Assembly (NCBI GenBank): GCA_046734795.1
Contig: JBKPRX010000167.1
Location: 1-15,158, forward strand
Direction: 5' to 3'
From: JBKPRX01 sp046734795
GTDB taxonomy: Bacteria; Actinomycetota; Thermoleophilia; Gaiellales; Gaiellaceae
Length of the DNA stretch: 15,158 bases
Every line of letters begins with the position of its first letter. Position 1 is the first letter of the stretch. Of this stretch, positions 5,869 to 12,604 are shown one piece after another. A model generated the notes under the pieces. That model saw only the letters and a list, made by a program, of their open reading frames with translations. It did no database searches and had not been told where the DNA came from. The position numbers were made by a program, and so were the translations under genes.

Positions 5869-7512
5869 GTGAATCAGCACGGCGCCCCTCGGCTGTCGCC
5901 TGTCGAACCGCCGGTTAGCCCCCTCCCCGTCGGCGTCGAGCCTCCGGTGACGAGCGGACCGGCCCCGGCGTCGGGACCGAATGGTCCGGGTCTTCGCACG
6001 GCCGACGACTCGTCGGCGCCTGCCGGAGCTTCGGCTTCCGCGATCCCGACGATTCCGCAGCAGGTCTCGCTCGAAGCGCAGCTCCTTCGCTTTCGGCTCG
6101 TGACTCCCGACCAGATGTCGGAGGCGATCCGGCTCGAAGCGCAGCATCGCCAGCCGATCGCAGAGATCGTCGTCGAGAAGGGTTGGGTGACGCCGGACGA
6201 TCTGACCAAGGTCCTCGAGTGGGCCTCGGACGAGCTTCAGGCTGCGCAGGAGCCACAACTCGAAGCACACTCCGAGCCGATCGTCCAAGCGACGCCCGTT
6301 GCTGCGGCTCCGGCTCCTGAGCCGATCGTTCCGCCGCCCGCTCCCGCACCGATCGCACCGCCCGCCCCCGCGCCCGTCGCGCCGCCTCCGCCTGCACCCG
6401 TCAGCGCGCCGCCCCTCGCTGCGCCGCCGCTCGCGGCTCCTCCTTTGGCCGCTCCGCCCGTCGCAGCGCCACCGCTGGCCGCTCCTCCGCTTGCTGCACC
6501 GCCGCTTGCATCACCGCCGCTTGCTGCTCCGCCCGCGGCGGGGCCGGAGCCTTTCGCCGCGACGCCGGAGCTGCCACGTCCGGACGTCGCACCGCTTGCG
6601 CCGCCGACCCCGCCAGCCGCGGAGCCACCGGCGCCGATCCCACCTCCTGTACCTGCCGTTCCGGACTTGCCACCCGCAGCCGAGGTCGTTGCGCCGGTCG
6701 CCGCGGCCTCCGAGCCCGAGCCTTCCGTACCGTTGCTGCCGCCGGTCGTCGTCGCGCCCGCTCCGCCCGAGCCGCAGGCACCTGCGGAGCCGCTCGTCCT
6801 CGCTCCCGCCGAGCCGGAGGCGCCCGCGCTCGACGCGCCGCCAGTCGAGCCGCCAGTCGAGCTACCGGTCGAGCTGCCGACACCCTCGCCCGAGCCTGAC
6901 CTTCCGCCCGCAGCTTTCGAGCCGCTCGTGGAGGAGGAGCCGGAGCCGGTCGCCGAGCCGGAACCGCAGGTCGAGATCGTCGCCCAGGCCCCGCGGCCCG
7001 AGCCGATCGTGATCGCCGAGCCGGCCGCCGACGAGAACGTCGAGTTGGAGCCGGATCCGGAGTCCGAAACCGAGCCCGAGCGTGAGGACGAGAGCGAGAG
7101 CGAGGCCGAGCTCGACGCCAAGCCGGAGCCCGAGCCCGAATCCGAGCTGGAGCCTGCGGCCGAGCTGCCCGCGAAGATCGCACCCCTCAAGGCGGATCTG
7201 CCCAAGCCGGACCTGCCGAAGCCGGATCTGCCGAAGGTCGACCCGCCTCGCACGCTCCCGGCGCCGACGCTCGTTCGGAACGAGCCGACGCCGATCGACA
7301 GGGCGCCGTCTGCCGCGGGCGTCGTGCGGGTCGTCGTTCGCTTGCGGAGCGGCGAGCAGCTTGTCGACGCGTCGTTCACCGACCCGAACGCCGCCCGGTC
7401 GCGGGCGATGGAGCTCGTCGACCAGCTCGAGTCGGACGACGCGTGGCCGTTCATCGCGGGCCGGTCGATCGACCCGGTCGAAATCGACACGATCTACCTC
7501 GAGAAGCGCTAG
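5869..7512 (+). CDS. Pro/Ala/Glu-rich protein with MshEN-like N-domain and small C-terminal domain
   Basis: 547 residues from a GTG at 5869. Residues about 64-125 (SLEAQLLRFRLVTPDQMSEA, later PIAEIVVEKGWVTPDDLTKV) resemble the N-terminal domain of type II secretion / type IV pilus ATPases (T2SSE_N / MshEN), with its paired LVTxxQ...GWVTxxxL helices. About 130-480 is low complexity: nine APPLA-type pentapeptides (180-224), PxP stretches, an acidic Glu/Pro/Ser block, and four KPDLP units near 441-460. About 484-547 is an ordered domain (VVRVVVRLRSGEQLVDASFT, WPFIAGRSIDPVEIDTIYLE). No ATPase, signal peptide or membrane segment is visible, so it may be a cytoplasmic adaptor with a long flexible linker. 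The function is unknown. There is no clear Shine-Dalgarno and no other good start before the first domain. The gene follows the exporter by 41 bp. Confidence 0.8.
   Translation: MNQHGAPRLSPVEPPVSPLPVGVEPPVTSGPAPASGPNGPGLRTADDSSAPAGASASAIPTIPQQVSLEAQLLRFRLVTPDQMSEAIRLEAQHRQPIAEIVVEKGWVTPDDLTKVLEWASDELQAAQEPQLEAHSEPIVQATPVAAAPAPEPIVPPPAPAPIAPPAPAPVAPPPPAPVSAPPLAAPPLAAPPLAAPPVAAPPLAAPPLAAPPLASPPLAAPPAAGPEPFAATPELPRPDVAPLAPPTPPAAEPPAPIPPPVPAVPDLPPAAEVVAPVAAASEPEPSVPLLPPVVVAPAPPEPQAPAEPLVLAPAEPEAPALDAPPVEPPVELPVELPTPSPEPDLPPAAFEPLVEEEPEPVAEPEPQVEIVAQAPRPEPIVIAEPAADENVELEPDPESETEPEREDESESEAELDAKPEPEPESELEPAAELPAKIAPLKADLPKPDLPKPDLPKVDPPRTLPAPTLVRNEPTPIDRAPSAAGVVRVVVRLRSGEQLVDASFTDPNAARSRAMELVDQLESDDAWPFIAGRSIDPVEIDTIYLEKR
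6406..6540 (+). repeat. Nine 15-bp coding repeats (APPLA pentapeptides)
   Basis: Nine consecutive in-frame 15-bp units encode APPLA, with APPVA as unit 4, SPPLA as unit 8 and APPAA as unit 9. Codons vary between units (GCG/GCT/GCA, CCG/CCT/CCC, CTC/CTT/TTG/CTG). The repeat is therefore conserved more at protein than DNA level, implying older expansion and selection for composition. A second set of four units encoding KADLP/KPDLP/KVDPP lies at 7189-7248. Confidence 0.85.
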
Positions 7513-7523
7513 CTCTCCGGCCG

Positions 7524-7529
7524 TAGACT
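7524..7529 (+). promoter_or_regulatory. Extended -10-type hexamer for a leaderless start
   Basis: TAGACT (TANNNT) ends exactly 7 nt upstream of the GTG at 7536, so transcription would begin at or next to the start codon. No Shine-Dalgarno is present. No clear -35 is seen. Confidence 0.5.
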
Positions 7530-7535
7530 GCCGCC

Positions 7536-8273
7536 GTGGCCGCGGTGCTCGAGGACGGCGTCGTTCGGTTGGGGACCGACGTCGTCAACTGGTACCTCGT
7601 CGCCGACGACACCGGTGTGACAGTCGTCGATGCCGGCCTTGCTCGCTACCGGCCGCAGCTCGATGAGGGCCTGCGCTTGCTCGGGCGCACGCGCGACGAC
7701 GTCCGCGCGGTCGTGCTCACGCACGGACATACGGACCACGTCGGCTGCGCGGAGCAGATCCGCGAGGAGCTCGACGTTCCGGTGTACGTGCACGAGGATG
7801 ACCGCGGGCTCACCGAGACCGGGAAGCCACCCGGCAAGAACGAGACGTCGTTTCTGCCGTACCTCTGGCGGCCGACGGCGTGGAAGCTCATCGCGGCGTT
7901 CATGCGCGGCGGGGCGAAGCACGCGAACGTGCACGCGACGACGACCTTCCGCGACGAGGAGACGCTCAGCGTTCCCGGCTCGCCGCAAGCGATTCATACG
8001 CCCGGTCACACCGACGGCCATTGCGCGCTCTGGTTTGCGCACAAGCGCGTGCTCTTCGTCGGCGACCTCCTCTGCACGTGGAACCCGCTCACCGGCGCGC
8101 GCGGACCGCAGCTCATGCCGCGCGCTTTGGCACGCTCGTCGGCGCAGATGCTCGACTCGCTGCACCGCATCGAAGGTCTCGACGCGCAGCTCGTCCTGCC
8201 CGGCCACGGCGATCCGTGGACGGAATCCGTACGTCTCGCCGTCGAGCGCGCGCGGGTCCTCGGTCCCACGTAG
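7536..8273 (+). CDS. MBL-fold metallo-hydrolase
   Basis: 245 residues. The metallo-beta-lactamase fold motifs are complete: HGHTDH (His63, His65, Asp67, His68), PGHTDGH (His158), the bridging Asp177 in FVGDLL, and PGHGDP (His224). This gives a two-metal (usually Zn or Fe/Zn) hydrolase centre. The short TGVTVVDAGL N-terminal strand pair and overall length match generic single-domain MBL hydrolases (glyoxalase II-like or lactonase-like). An insert at about 94-135 with KPPGKNETSFLPYLWRP, between metal motifs 2 and 3, probably lines the substrate pocket. The substrate is unknown. No signal peptide is seen. The GTG at 7536 begins 23 nt after the previous stop and is placed leaderless behind TAGACT. 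The transporter downstream begins 43 nt later with its own -10. Confidence 0.9.
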   Translation: MAAVLEDGVVRLGTDVVNWYLVADDTGVTVVDAGLARYRPQLDEGLRLLGRTRDDVRAVVLTHGHTDHVGCAEQIREELDVPVYVHEDDRGLTETGKPPGKNETSFLPYLWRPTAWKLIAAFMRGGAKHANVHATTTFRDEETLSVPGSPQAIHTPGHTDGHCALWFAHKRVLFVGDLLCTWNPLTGARGPQLMPRALARSSAQMLDSLHRIEGLDAQLVLPGHGDPWTESVRLAVERARVLGPT

Positions 8274-8304
8274 CGGACCGACGAGCAGGCCGCAGGGCCG
8301 CGGG

Positions 8305-8310
8305 TACCCT
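8305..8310 (+). promoter_or_regulatory. -10-type hexamer for a leaderless start
   Basis: TACCCT (TANNNT) ends 7 nt upstream of the GTG at 8317, the same geometry as in front of the MBL hydrolase gene. No convincing -35 or Shine-Dalgarno is seen. Confidence 0.45.
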
Positions 8311-8316
8311 GAGGCG

Positions 8317-9741
8317 GTGCAGCCTCCGCGCCAGCATTACAACGTCACGCTCGCGATCCTGACGCTGGCCGGAACCGCGTATTCGCTCTCGCAGACGATG
8401 GTCGTGCCGGCGCTGCCGCACCTCCAGGAGGACCTCAACACGTCGGCGACGTGGGCGACGTGGGTGATCACGTCGTTTCTGCTCGTCGCCTCGGTGGCGA
8501 CGCCGATCCTCGGCAAGCTCGGCGATCAATACGGCAAGGAGCGCCTGCTGCTCATCTGCCTCATCATCTTCTGCGCCGGCTGCGCGGGTGCCGCGCTTGC
8601 GTGGAACATCTGGTCGCTGATCGGCTTCCGCGCGTTCCAAGGAGCCGCGGCCGCGATCTTCCCGCTCAGCTTCGGGATCATTCGCGACGAGTTTCCGCCC
8701 GAAAAGGTCGCGACCGGCATCGGACTCATCTCGGCGGTGTTCGGCGTCGGAGGAGGCATCGGGATCCTCGCCTCGGGGTTGATCATCGACCACACTTCGT
8801 GGCGCTTCTTGTTCGTCGTCGCCGGCGCTGCGACGCTCGTGCCGCTCGTGCTCGTGCACAGGTTCGTGCCCGAGTCGCCTGTGAAGACGCCGTCGCGCGT
8901 CGACATTCCGGGCGCCGTCTTGTTCTCGATCGGGTTGATCGCGCTCCTGCTTGCGCTCACCGAAGGAAACAAGTGGGGCTGGACGTCGGCGAGGACGCTC
9001 GGGCTGTTTTTCGCCGGCGCCGCAACTCTCGTCGGGTGGATCGTCGTCGAACGCCGCGTTGCGGAACCGCTCGTTGACATGCGCATGTTCGCGCACCGGC
9101 CCGTGCTCGTGACGAACGTGACTGCGATCATTGCCGGCTTCGCGATGTTCGGCAGCTTCGTCCTGCTGCCGAAGTTCATGGAGACGGAGTCGAGCCGCCT
9201 CGTCGACTACGGGTTCGGCATGTCGGTGACCGAAGCGGGGTTGTACTTGATGCCGTCGGCGCTCGCGCTTCTGATCGGAGGACCTCTGGCAGGGAAGGTC
9301 GGCTACCGCATAGGCATGAAGTGGTCGCTCTCGATCGGCCTCGCGATGGTGGCGCTCGCATCGCTCGCACTCGGGATTTGGAACGACCACCCATGGCAGA
9401 TCCTCGTGGTGATGCCGGTCCAGGGCGCGGGTGTCGGCTTCGCGTTCGCGGCGATGGCGACGTTGATCACGCAGACCGTACGCGTGACGGAGACGGGCGT
9501 CGCGACCGGCCTGAACACGGTCATGCGAACCGTCGGGAGCGTCATCGGCGCGCAGCTCGGAACCGCAATTCTCGGCGCGTACTTGATCGCAGGCACGAAC
9601 ACTCCGTCGTTGACCGGCTACACCGTCACGTTCGCGCTCATGGCGGGCGTCGGCTTCGCGGGCGCGGTGCTCGCAATCTTCGTCACGCCCGTTCGAGCTG
9701 GCCGGCGCGTGCCGGCGTTCGTGACGACGACGAACCGCTAG
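8317..9741 (+). CDS. MFS transporter, DHA2 family (EmrB/QacA/LfrA-type drug exporter)
   Basis: 474 residues from the GTG at 8317, with about 14 membrane segments, typical of the DHA2 (14-spanner) drug:proton antiporters. The N-terminus (YSLSQTMVVPALPHLQEDL, then WVITSFLLVASVATPI) is the family's first helix pair. Motif A appears as GKLGDQYGKERLL. The helix 4 region RAFQGAAAAIFPLSFGIIRD matches RxxQGxGaA. The motif C region is GLISAVFGVGGGIGILASGL, Gly-rich but lacking the common Pro. It is probably a proton-driven efflux pump for hydrophobic or cationic compounds; the substrate is not deducible. The frame stays open upstream to 7630, but that part overlaps the MBL gene and is Arg-rich, so the GTG is chosen. 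The stop TAG shares the palindrome CTAG with the convergent gene. No dedicated regulator is adjacent. Confidence 0.93.
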   Translation: MQPPRQHYNVTLAILTLAGTAYSLSQTMVVPALPHLQEDLNTSATWATWVITSFLLVASVATPILGKLGDQYGKERLLLICLIIFCAGCAGAALAWNIWSLIGFRAFQGAAAAIFPLSFGIIRDEFPPEKVATGIGLISAVFGVGGGIGILASGLIIDHTSWRFLFVVAGAATLVPLVLVHRFVPESPVKTPSRVDIPGAVLFSIGLIALLLALTEGNKWGWTSARTLGLFFAGAATLVGWIVVERRVAEPLVDMRMFAHRPVLVTNVTAIIAGFAMFGSFVLLPKFMETESSRLVDYGFGMSVTEAGLYLMPSALALLIGGPLAGKVGYRIGMKWSLSIGLAMVALASLALGIWNDHPWQILVVMPVQGAGVGFAFAAMATLITQTVRVTETGVATGLNTVMRTVGSVIGAQLGTAILGAYLIAGTNTPSLTGYTVTFALMAGVGFAGAVLAIFVTPVRAGRRVPAFVTTTNR

Positions 9742-11714
9742 CCGCTCGCGGGCGCAGGCTCGCGCGCGAAGAGCCGGTTCGTCACGAACGCCATCGCGTA
9801 GAGCACGGCGACGACGACGAGCAGCGCGCGGTAGCCGGTGACGAGCGAGAGATACTCGAGCATCCCGCCGACGATCGCACCGAGCAGGTTCGTTGCGAAG
9901 GCGATCGTCGACGAGCCGACGGCCGCGAAACGTTGCGAGAAGACGAGGTTCGCGAGATAGATCGGCGCGAAAGCAATCGCGACCGCAGCGAAGAACCGCG
10001 GCACCGGCGAGAGCGAGAGCAGTGACGACTGCGGAATCGACCAAGCGACTGCGAGCGCAACAAAGAGAAGGACGTACAAGACCCACGGCGGCGGCAGCCG
10101 CCGCCGACGGGCAGTCTCGATCGCGGCCCACACGCTCAGCAGCACGCCCGTGAAGACGAGGGCGTTGACGAACCACGTCGTGCCGAAAAGAAGCGCGAAC
10201 TGCACGACGTTCTTCGTCTCCAGGAGCAAAAACGCCGCGCCCATGAACGCAAGATCGACGTAGAAGCGCATCCCGCCGAGGACGCGCGGTCCTCCACCGG
10301 CGAGCATGATCAGAAGCACCGACGCGCCGAGCATCAAGAGCAGCGTGTGCCAATAGAACGACGGGATAGTCCGCGTCGGCAAATACGGGAACGGATAGTC
10401 GTCCGTCGGCTCCGAGACCTTCACCTGCTGCCACGGCGTTTTGCAGTTGACCGTCGCGCCCGCGCCGGCGGTGAGCACGGCTTGCCGGCGGTTTGCGAGC
10501 GGGTCGCCGATCTCGACGCACGGCGGCTGCCCGTACACGTCTGCGAGCGTGCCCGCGTAGCGGTCGCGAAGCCACGACTCGTAGTAGTTGTACATCGCGA
10601 ACGTTCCGCCCGGCTTGAGCAGCTTCTTCACGCGTTCCATCGACTGCTTCGTGAAGAGGTAGTTCTCGAGCCGCAGCACACCCTGGCCCGCAAAGAGCGT
10701 GAGCGAGTCGGGCAGCGCGAAGATGATCAGGTCGTAGCGGTTGCCCGTGTTCTGGACGTAGGCGCGCCCGTCGTTGATGTGCTTCGTCACGCGCGGGTCC
10801 TGCCACGGGTGATCCGGGTGGTACTTGCGGCCGAGCTTCTGGATCTGCGGATCGATCTCGACCGCATCGACGTGTTTCGCGCCTTCCGACAGCGCGACCG
10901 CGATGTCGTTGCCGTTACCCGCGCCGACGATCAGGACGTTGTCGAGCTTCTTCGTATGCCGGTACGGGAAGAAGTAGAAGCGCTCGATCTGGCGGAGCGT
11001 CTTCACGCGATACGCCGTCTGGTGCGGCACGTTGTTGGCGGTGATCGTGAGGACTCCGTGCGCACGAATACCCGCGACGCTCGCCTCGTTCTGGTACGTC
11101 GACGTGATCTTGTAGTACGGCGACCAATGATCGCCCGAATGCGACGACTCGACCGCGAGCAGCACCACGACCGCGACGAGCGCGACGCATTGCCAGCGCC
11201 GGCCGAGGAGCATCAGCAGGATCCCCGAGGCGATCGCCCCCCAGCCGATCGGCGGAACCTGGAGAAACGACAGCGCCGAGAAGACGACGATTCCCGCGAT
11301 CGAGCCGAGGATGTCGAGGCGGTACGCCTCGAGCGGCGCGAACTTCCGGAACTGGCGCGCCACGCCGTGACCGATCGACGCCATCACCGCAACCGTCAGG
11401 AAGAACGTCGCGCCGAGGCTCACCCAGCGCGGCAGCGCCGACCAGCCGAAGGCGCCGCTCGTCGACCCCGTCTCGAGCTTGATGTACGTCGGGAAGAGCA
11501 GCACGAAGCCGACGGTGAGCGCGAGCACGACCGGCGCCCACTGGAAGAGATCCGGCCCCCGATCGGCACGAAGAAAGCCGAGCCCGATGCCGAGGAAGCT
11601 CGCGAGCAGCACGAAGTTCGTCAGGTACGCGAGATGGATGTCGTTCGCAGCGGTCCAGCGGATCAGCGCGAGCTCGACGAAGAGCATCAGGAAGCTGAGA
11701 CCGAACAGCCGCAC
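9738..11714 (-). CDS. Membrane-embedded spermidine-synthase-like protein
   Basis: 658 residues from a GTG at 11714. The N-terminus has about six membrane segments (5-20, 30-48, 60-75, 100-117, 137-155, 160-190), including LFVELALIRW, a hallmark of membrane-bound spermidine synthase homologues. About 195-400 is a soluble Rossmann domain of the spermidine synthase/SAM methyltransferase fold: HWSPYYKI, VLIVGAGNGND (motif I, about 260-270), AVEIDP (285-289), DGRAY (315-319), and ALPDSLT (333-339). About seven further helices follow (450-650). The GGGDG of true aminopropyltransferases is GAGNG here, and the DSSDP-type motif is ALPDSLT, so polyamine synthesis is doubtful; transfer of an alkyl or aminopropyl group to a membrane substrate is possible. 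The frame stays open for 20 codons upstream without ATG/GTG/TTG, so the start is not certain. It shares its stop CTAG with the convergent exporter. Confidence 0.87.
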   Translation of the reverse strand: MRLFGLSFLMLFVELALIRWTAANDIHLAYLTNFVLLASFLGIGLGFLRADRGPDLFQWAPVVLALTVGFVLLFPTYIKLETGSTSGAFGWSALPRWVSLGATFFLTVAVMASIGHGVARQFRKFAPLEAYRLDILGSIAGIVVFSALSFLQVPPIGWGAIASGILLMLLGRRWQCVALVAVVVLLAVESSHSGDHWSPYYKITSTYQNEASVAGIRAHGVLTITANNVPHQTAYRVKTLRQIERFYFFPYRHTKKLDNVLIVGAGNGNDIAVALSEGAKHVDAVEIDPQIQKLGRKYHPDHPWQDPRVTKHINDGRAYVQNTGNRYDLIIFALPDSLTLFAGQGVLRLENYLFTKQSMERVKKLLKPGGTFAMYNYYESWLRDRYAGTLADVYGQPPCVEIGDPLANRRQAVLTAGAGATVNCKTPWQQVKVSEPTDDYPFPYLPTRTIPSFYWHTLLLMLGASVLLIMLAGGGPRVLGGMRFYVDLAFMGAAFLLLETKNVVQFALLFGTTWFVNALVFTGVLLSVWAAIETARRRRLPPPWVLYVLLFVALAVAWSIPQSSLLSLSPVPRFFAAVAIAFAPIYLANLVFSQRFAAVGSSTIAFATNLLGAIVGGMLEYLSLVTGYRALLVVVAVLYAMAFVTNRLFAREPAPASG

Positions 11715-11814
11715 TCGCGCGACCGTGTCGACGTCCTCTTGCTTTACGGGGCGTTCGAGGGCGACGGTGGCTATGGCGCGGCAGGCTACAGGCCGCGGTC
11801 GTCGGCCGCGCCGG
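11715..11814. other. Short intergenic region between two minus-strand genes
   Basis: 100 bp. It contains a TAGCCT hexamer reading on the minus strand (11788-11783), a possible -10 for the membrane spermidine-synthase-like gene, and a weak 5-bp stem (GGCCG at 11791-11795, CGGCC at 11803-11807). No terminator with a T-run is visible. Confidence 0.35.
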
Positions 11815-12189
11815 TCAGCGCTCGGCGGCGGCCTCTGCGACCGCGTCGCGCAGCGAGCGCGGTGTCAGCGGCAGCTCGATCACGACGGTCCTGACGGCGC
11901 GCCGCTCGTGGAGGTCGAGCACGTCCTCGGCATCCGCGAGCTCGGGCGAGGTGACGACGACATCCGCGCCTTCGACGAGCACGCATCGGCCGAAGTCGAC
12001 GAGCGGGCAGCGCTGCCCATGCTCTGCCCCCAAGCACGTGGAGACGTCGTAATCCGCGTCGCGCAGGATGTCGACCGCGCCCGTGAGCACCGCCCGATCC
12101 GGATGCTCGACGAGCACGCGCAGACGCCCCTCACGCGCCGGCCAGTCGCCGGGATCGATGCATGTGAATCGTTTCGACAAGAGGCTCAT
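11815..12189 (-). CDS. Small hypothetical protein with a Cys-rich motif and receiver-like fold
   Basis: 124 residues from the ATG at 12189. After a short N-terminus (MSLLSKRFTCIDPGDW) the pattern RLRVLVEHPD, a helix, then DYDVSTCL, ADVVVTS, TVVIELPLTPRSLRDAV alternates strands and helices much like a response-regulator receiver. It lacks the phospho-acceptor Asp and the conserved Lys, so it is not a working receiver. Four cysteines are present (10, 52, 61, 69), three in a CLGAEHGQRCPLVDFGRC arrangement directly before the VEGADVVV strand, which suggests a metal or redox site. The function is unknown. It lies upstream of the membrane spermidine-synthase-like gene on the same strand with a 100-bp gap. 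A CAGACT hexamer ends 7 nt before the ATG, and no Shine-Dalgarno is visible. Confidence 0.75.
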   Translation of the reverse strand: MSLLSKRFTCIDPGDWPAREGRLRVLVEHPDRAVLTGAVDILRDADYDVSTCLGAEHGQRCPLVDFGRCVLVEGADVVVTSPELADAEDVLDLHERRAVRTVVIELPLTPRSLRDAVAEAAAER

Positions 12190-12297
12190 ATCGCGAGTCT
12201 GTGCGTGGCGAGCGCGCGCAACATCCGCGCTTCCTACGGACCCGCGAACCGGCTTTCCCGCAGGAGCGAACTACGTCGCCCACTCCGAAAGGCCGTT

Positions 12298-12435
12298 GTG
12301 ACCACTTGGCTTCGAAAAGAACTCAAGATCTGGAGCACGATCCTGGTCGGCGCAGATCTCCCCGCGTCGGCGTTCAACGTGCGGCGTGTCCGCGCTGACC
12401 GGCTCGGGACGAAGCTCTGCTTCAAGAGCGTCTGA
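12298..12435 (+). CDS. Possible short ORF (45 aa), doubtful
   Basis: GTG at 12298 to TGA at 12433-12435. It is preceded by GAAAGG with a 5-nt spacer, an acceptable Shine-Dalgarno. The product begins VTTWLRKELKIWSTILVGAD and ends LGTKLCFKSV. The first half could be an amphipathic helix and the third codon positions are mostly G/C, as in real genes here. I do not recognise a family. It could be a real small protein, a remnant of a decayed gene, or chance. Its frame is also open far upstream, which is common in GC-rich DNA and lowers confidence. Confidence 0.22.
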   Translation: MTTWLRKELKIWSTILVGADLPASAFNVRRVRADRLGTKLCFKSV

Positions 12436-12505
12436 TCGGCTCCAGCGCGCCCGCTCTGCGCTGTCCTCGCCGTGCAAGCTGGCGAGACAAGCGGGCGCTG
12501 GCATA

Positions 12506-12541
12506 GGGAGCGGCCGCGTACTCGCGCATGCGGCCGCTCTC
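12506..12541. repeat. Strong GC hairpin (10-bp perfect stem)
   Basis: GAGCGGCCGC (12508-12517) and GCGGCCGCTC (12530-12539) are exact reverse complements around a 12-nt loop. Outer (12506-12507 with 12540-12541) and inner (12518-12519 with 12528-12529) bases extend it to about 14 pairs if G-U is allowed. No T-run follows on either strand, so it is not a classic intrinsic terminator. Confidence 0.75.
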
Positions 12542-12561
12542 GGCCACCGGACCCGTGGCCG
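12541..12561. repeat. Second hairpin upstream of the methyltransferase gene
   Basis: CGGCCAC (12541-12547) pairs with GTGGCCG (12555-12561) around a 7-nt loop. It directly follows the 12508-12539 hairpin and ends 43 nt before the GTG at 12605. The arms share CGGCC with the first hairpin, so alternative pairings are possible. Confidence 0.65.
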
Positions 12562-12604
12562 CTTCTGCACGCCGCGCGGCTTACGGTCCGATTGACTTCC
12601 AGCC

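Larger units (their letters stand above)
12190..12604. other. Divergent intergenic region with hairpins; no firm gene
   Basis: 415 bp between the minus-strand small Cys protein and the plus-strand methyltransferase. It contains a CAGACT -10-like hexamer for the minus-strand gene (12201-12196), one weak candidate ORF on the plus strand (12298-12435), and two strong GC-rich hairpins between 12506 and 12561. No tRNA, insertion sequence end or T-tract terminator is seen. A possible TACGGT -10 for the methyltransferase lies at 12582-12587. Confidence 0.6.

Noticed and set aside
6406..6540. CRISPR-like regular repeat
   Set aside because: 15-bp period, in frame within a coding sequence, no spacers; it is a coding pentapeptide repeat.
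6237..7490. 417-codon Gly/Ser-rich minus-strand frame
   Set aside because: It is the mirror of the Pro/Ala repeats; Gly/Ser richness follows from the complement of Pro/Ala codons.
8113..10806. Very long open frame (897 codons) on the minus strand
   Set aside because: It lies antisense to the MBL and DHA2 genes and overlaps the membrane spermidine-synthase-like gene. Composition is dominated by Arg, Glu, Asp and His with no recognisable domain, typical of shadows in GC-rich DNA.
10347..11894. 515-codon plus-strand open frame
   Set aside because: Antisense to the spermidine-synthase-like gene, Arg/Asp/Glu-rich and without a domain.
12506..12541. Intrinsic terminator
   Set aside because: No T-run on either strand, and neighbouring genes diverge from this gap rather than end in it.
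12190..12604. tRNA or insertion-sequence remnant in the gap
   Set aside because: No cloverleaf with a T-loop GGTTCRA pattern, no transposase similarity and no terminal inverted repeats could be found by eye.
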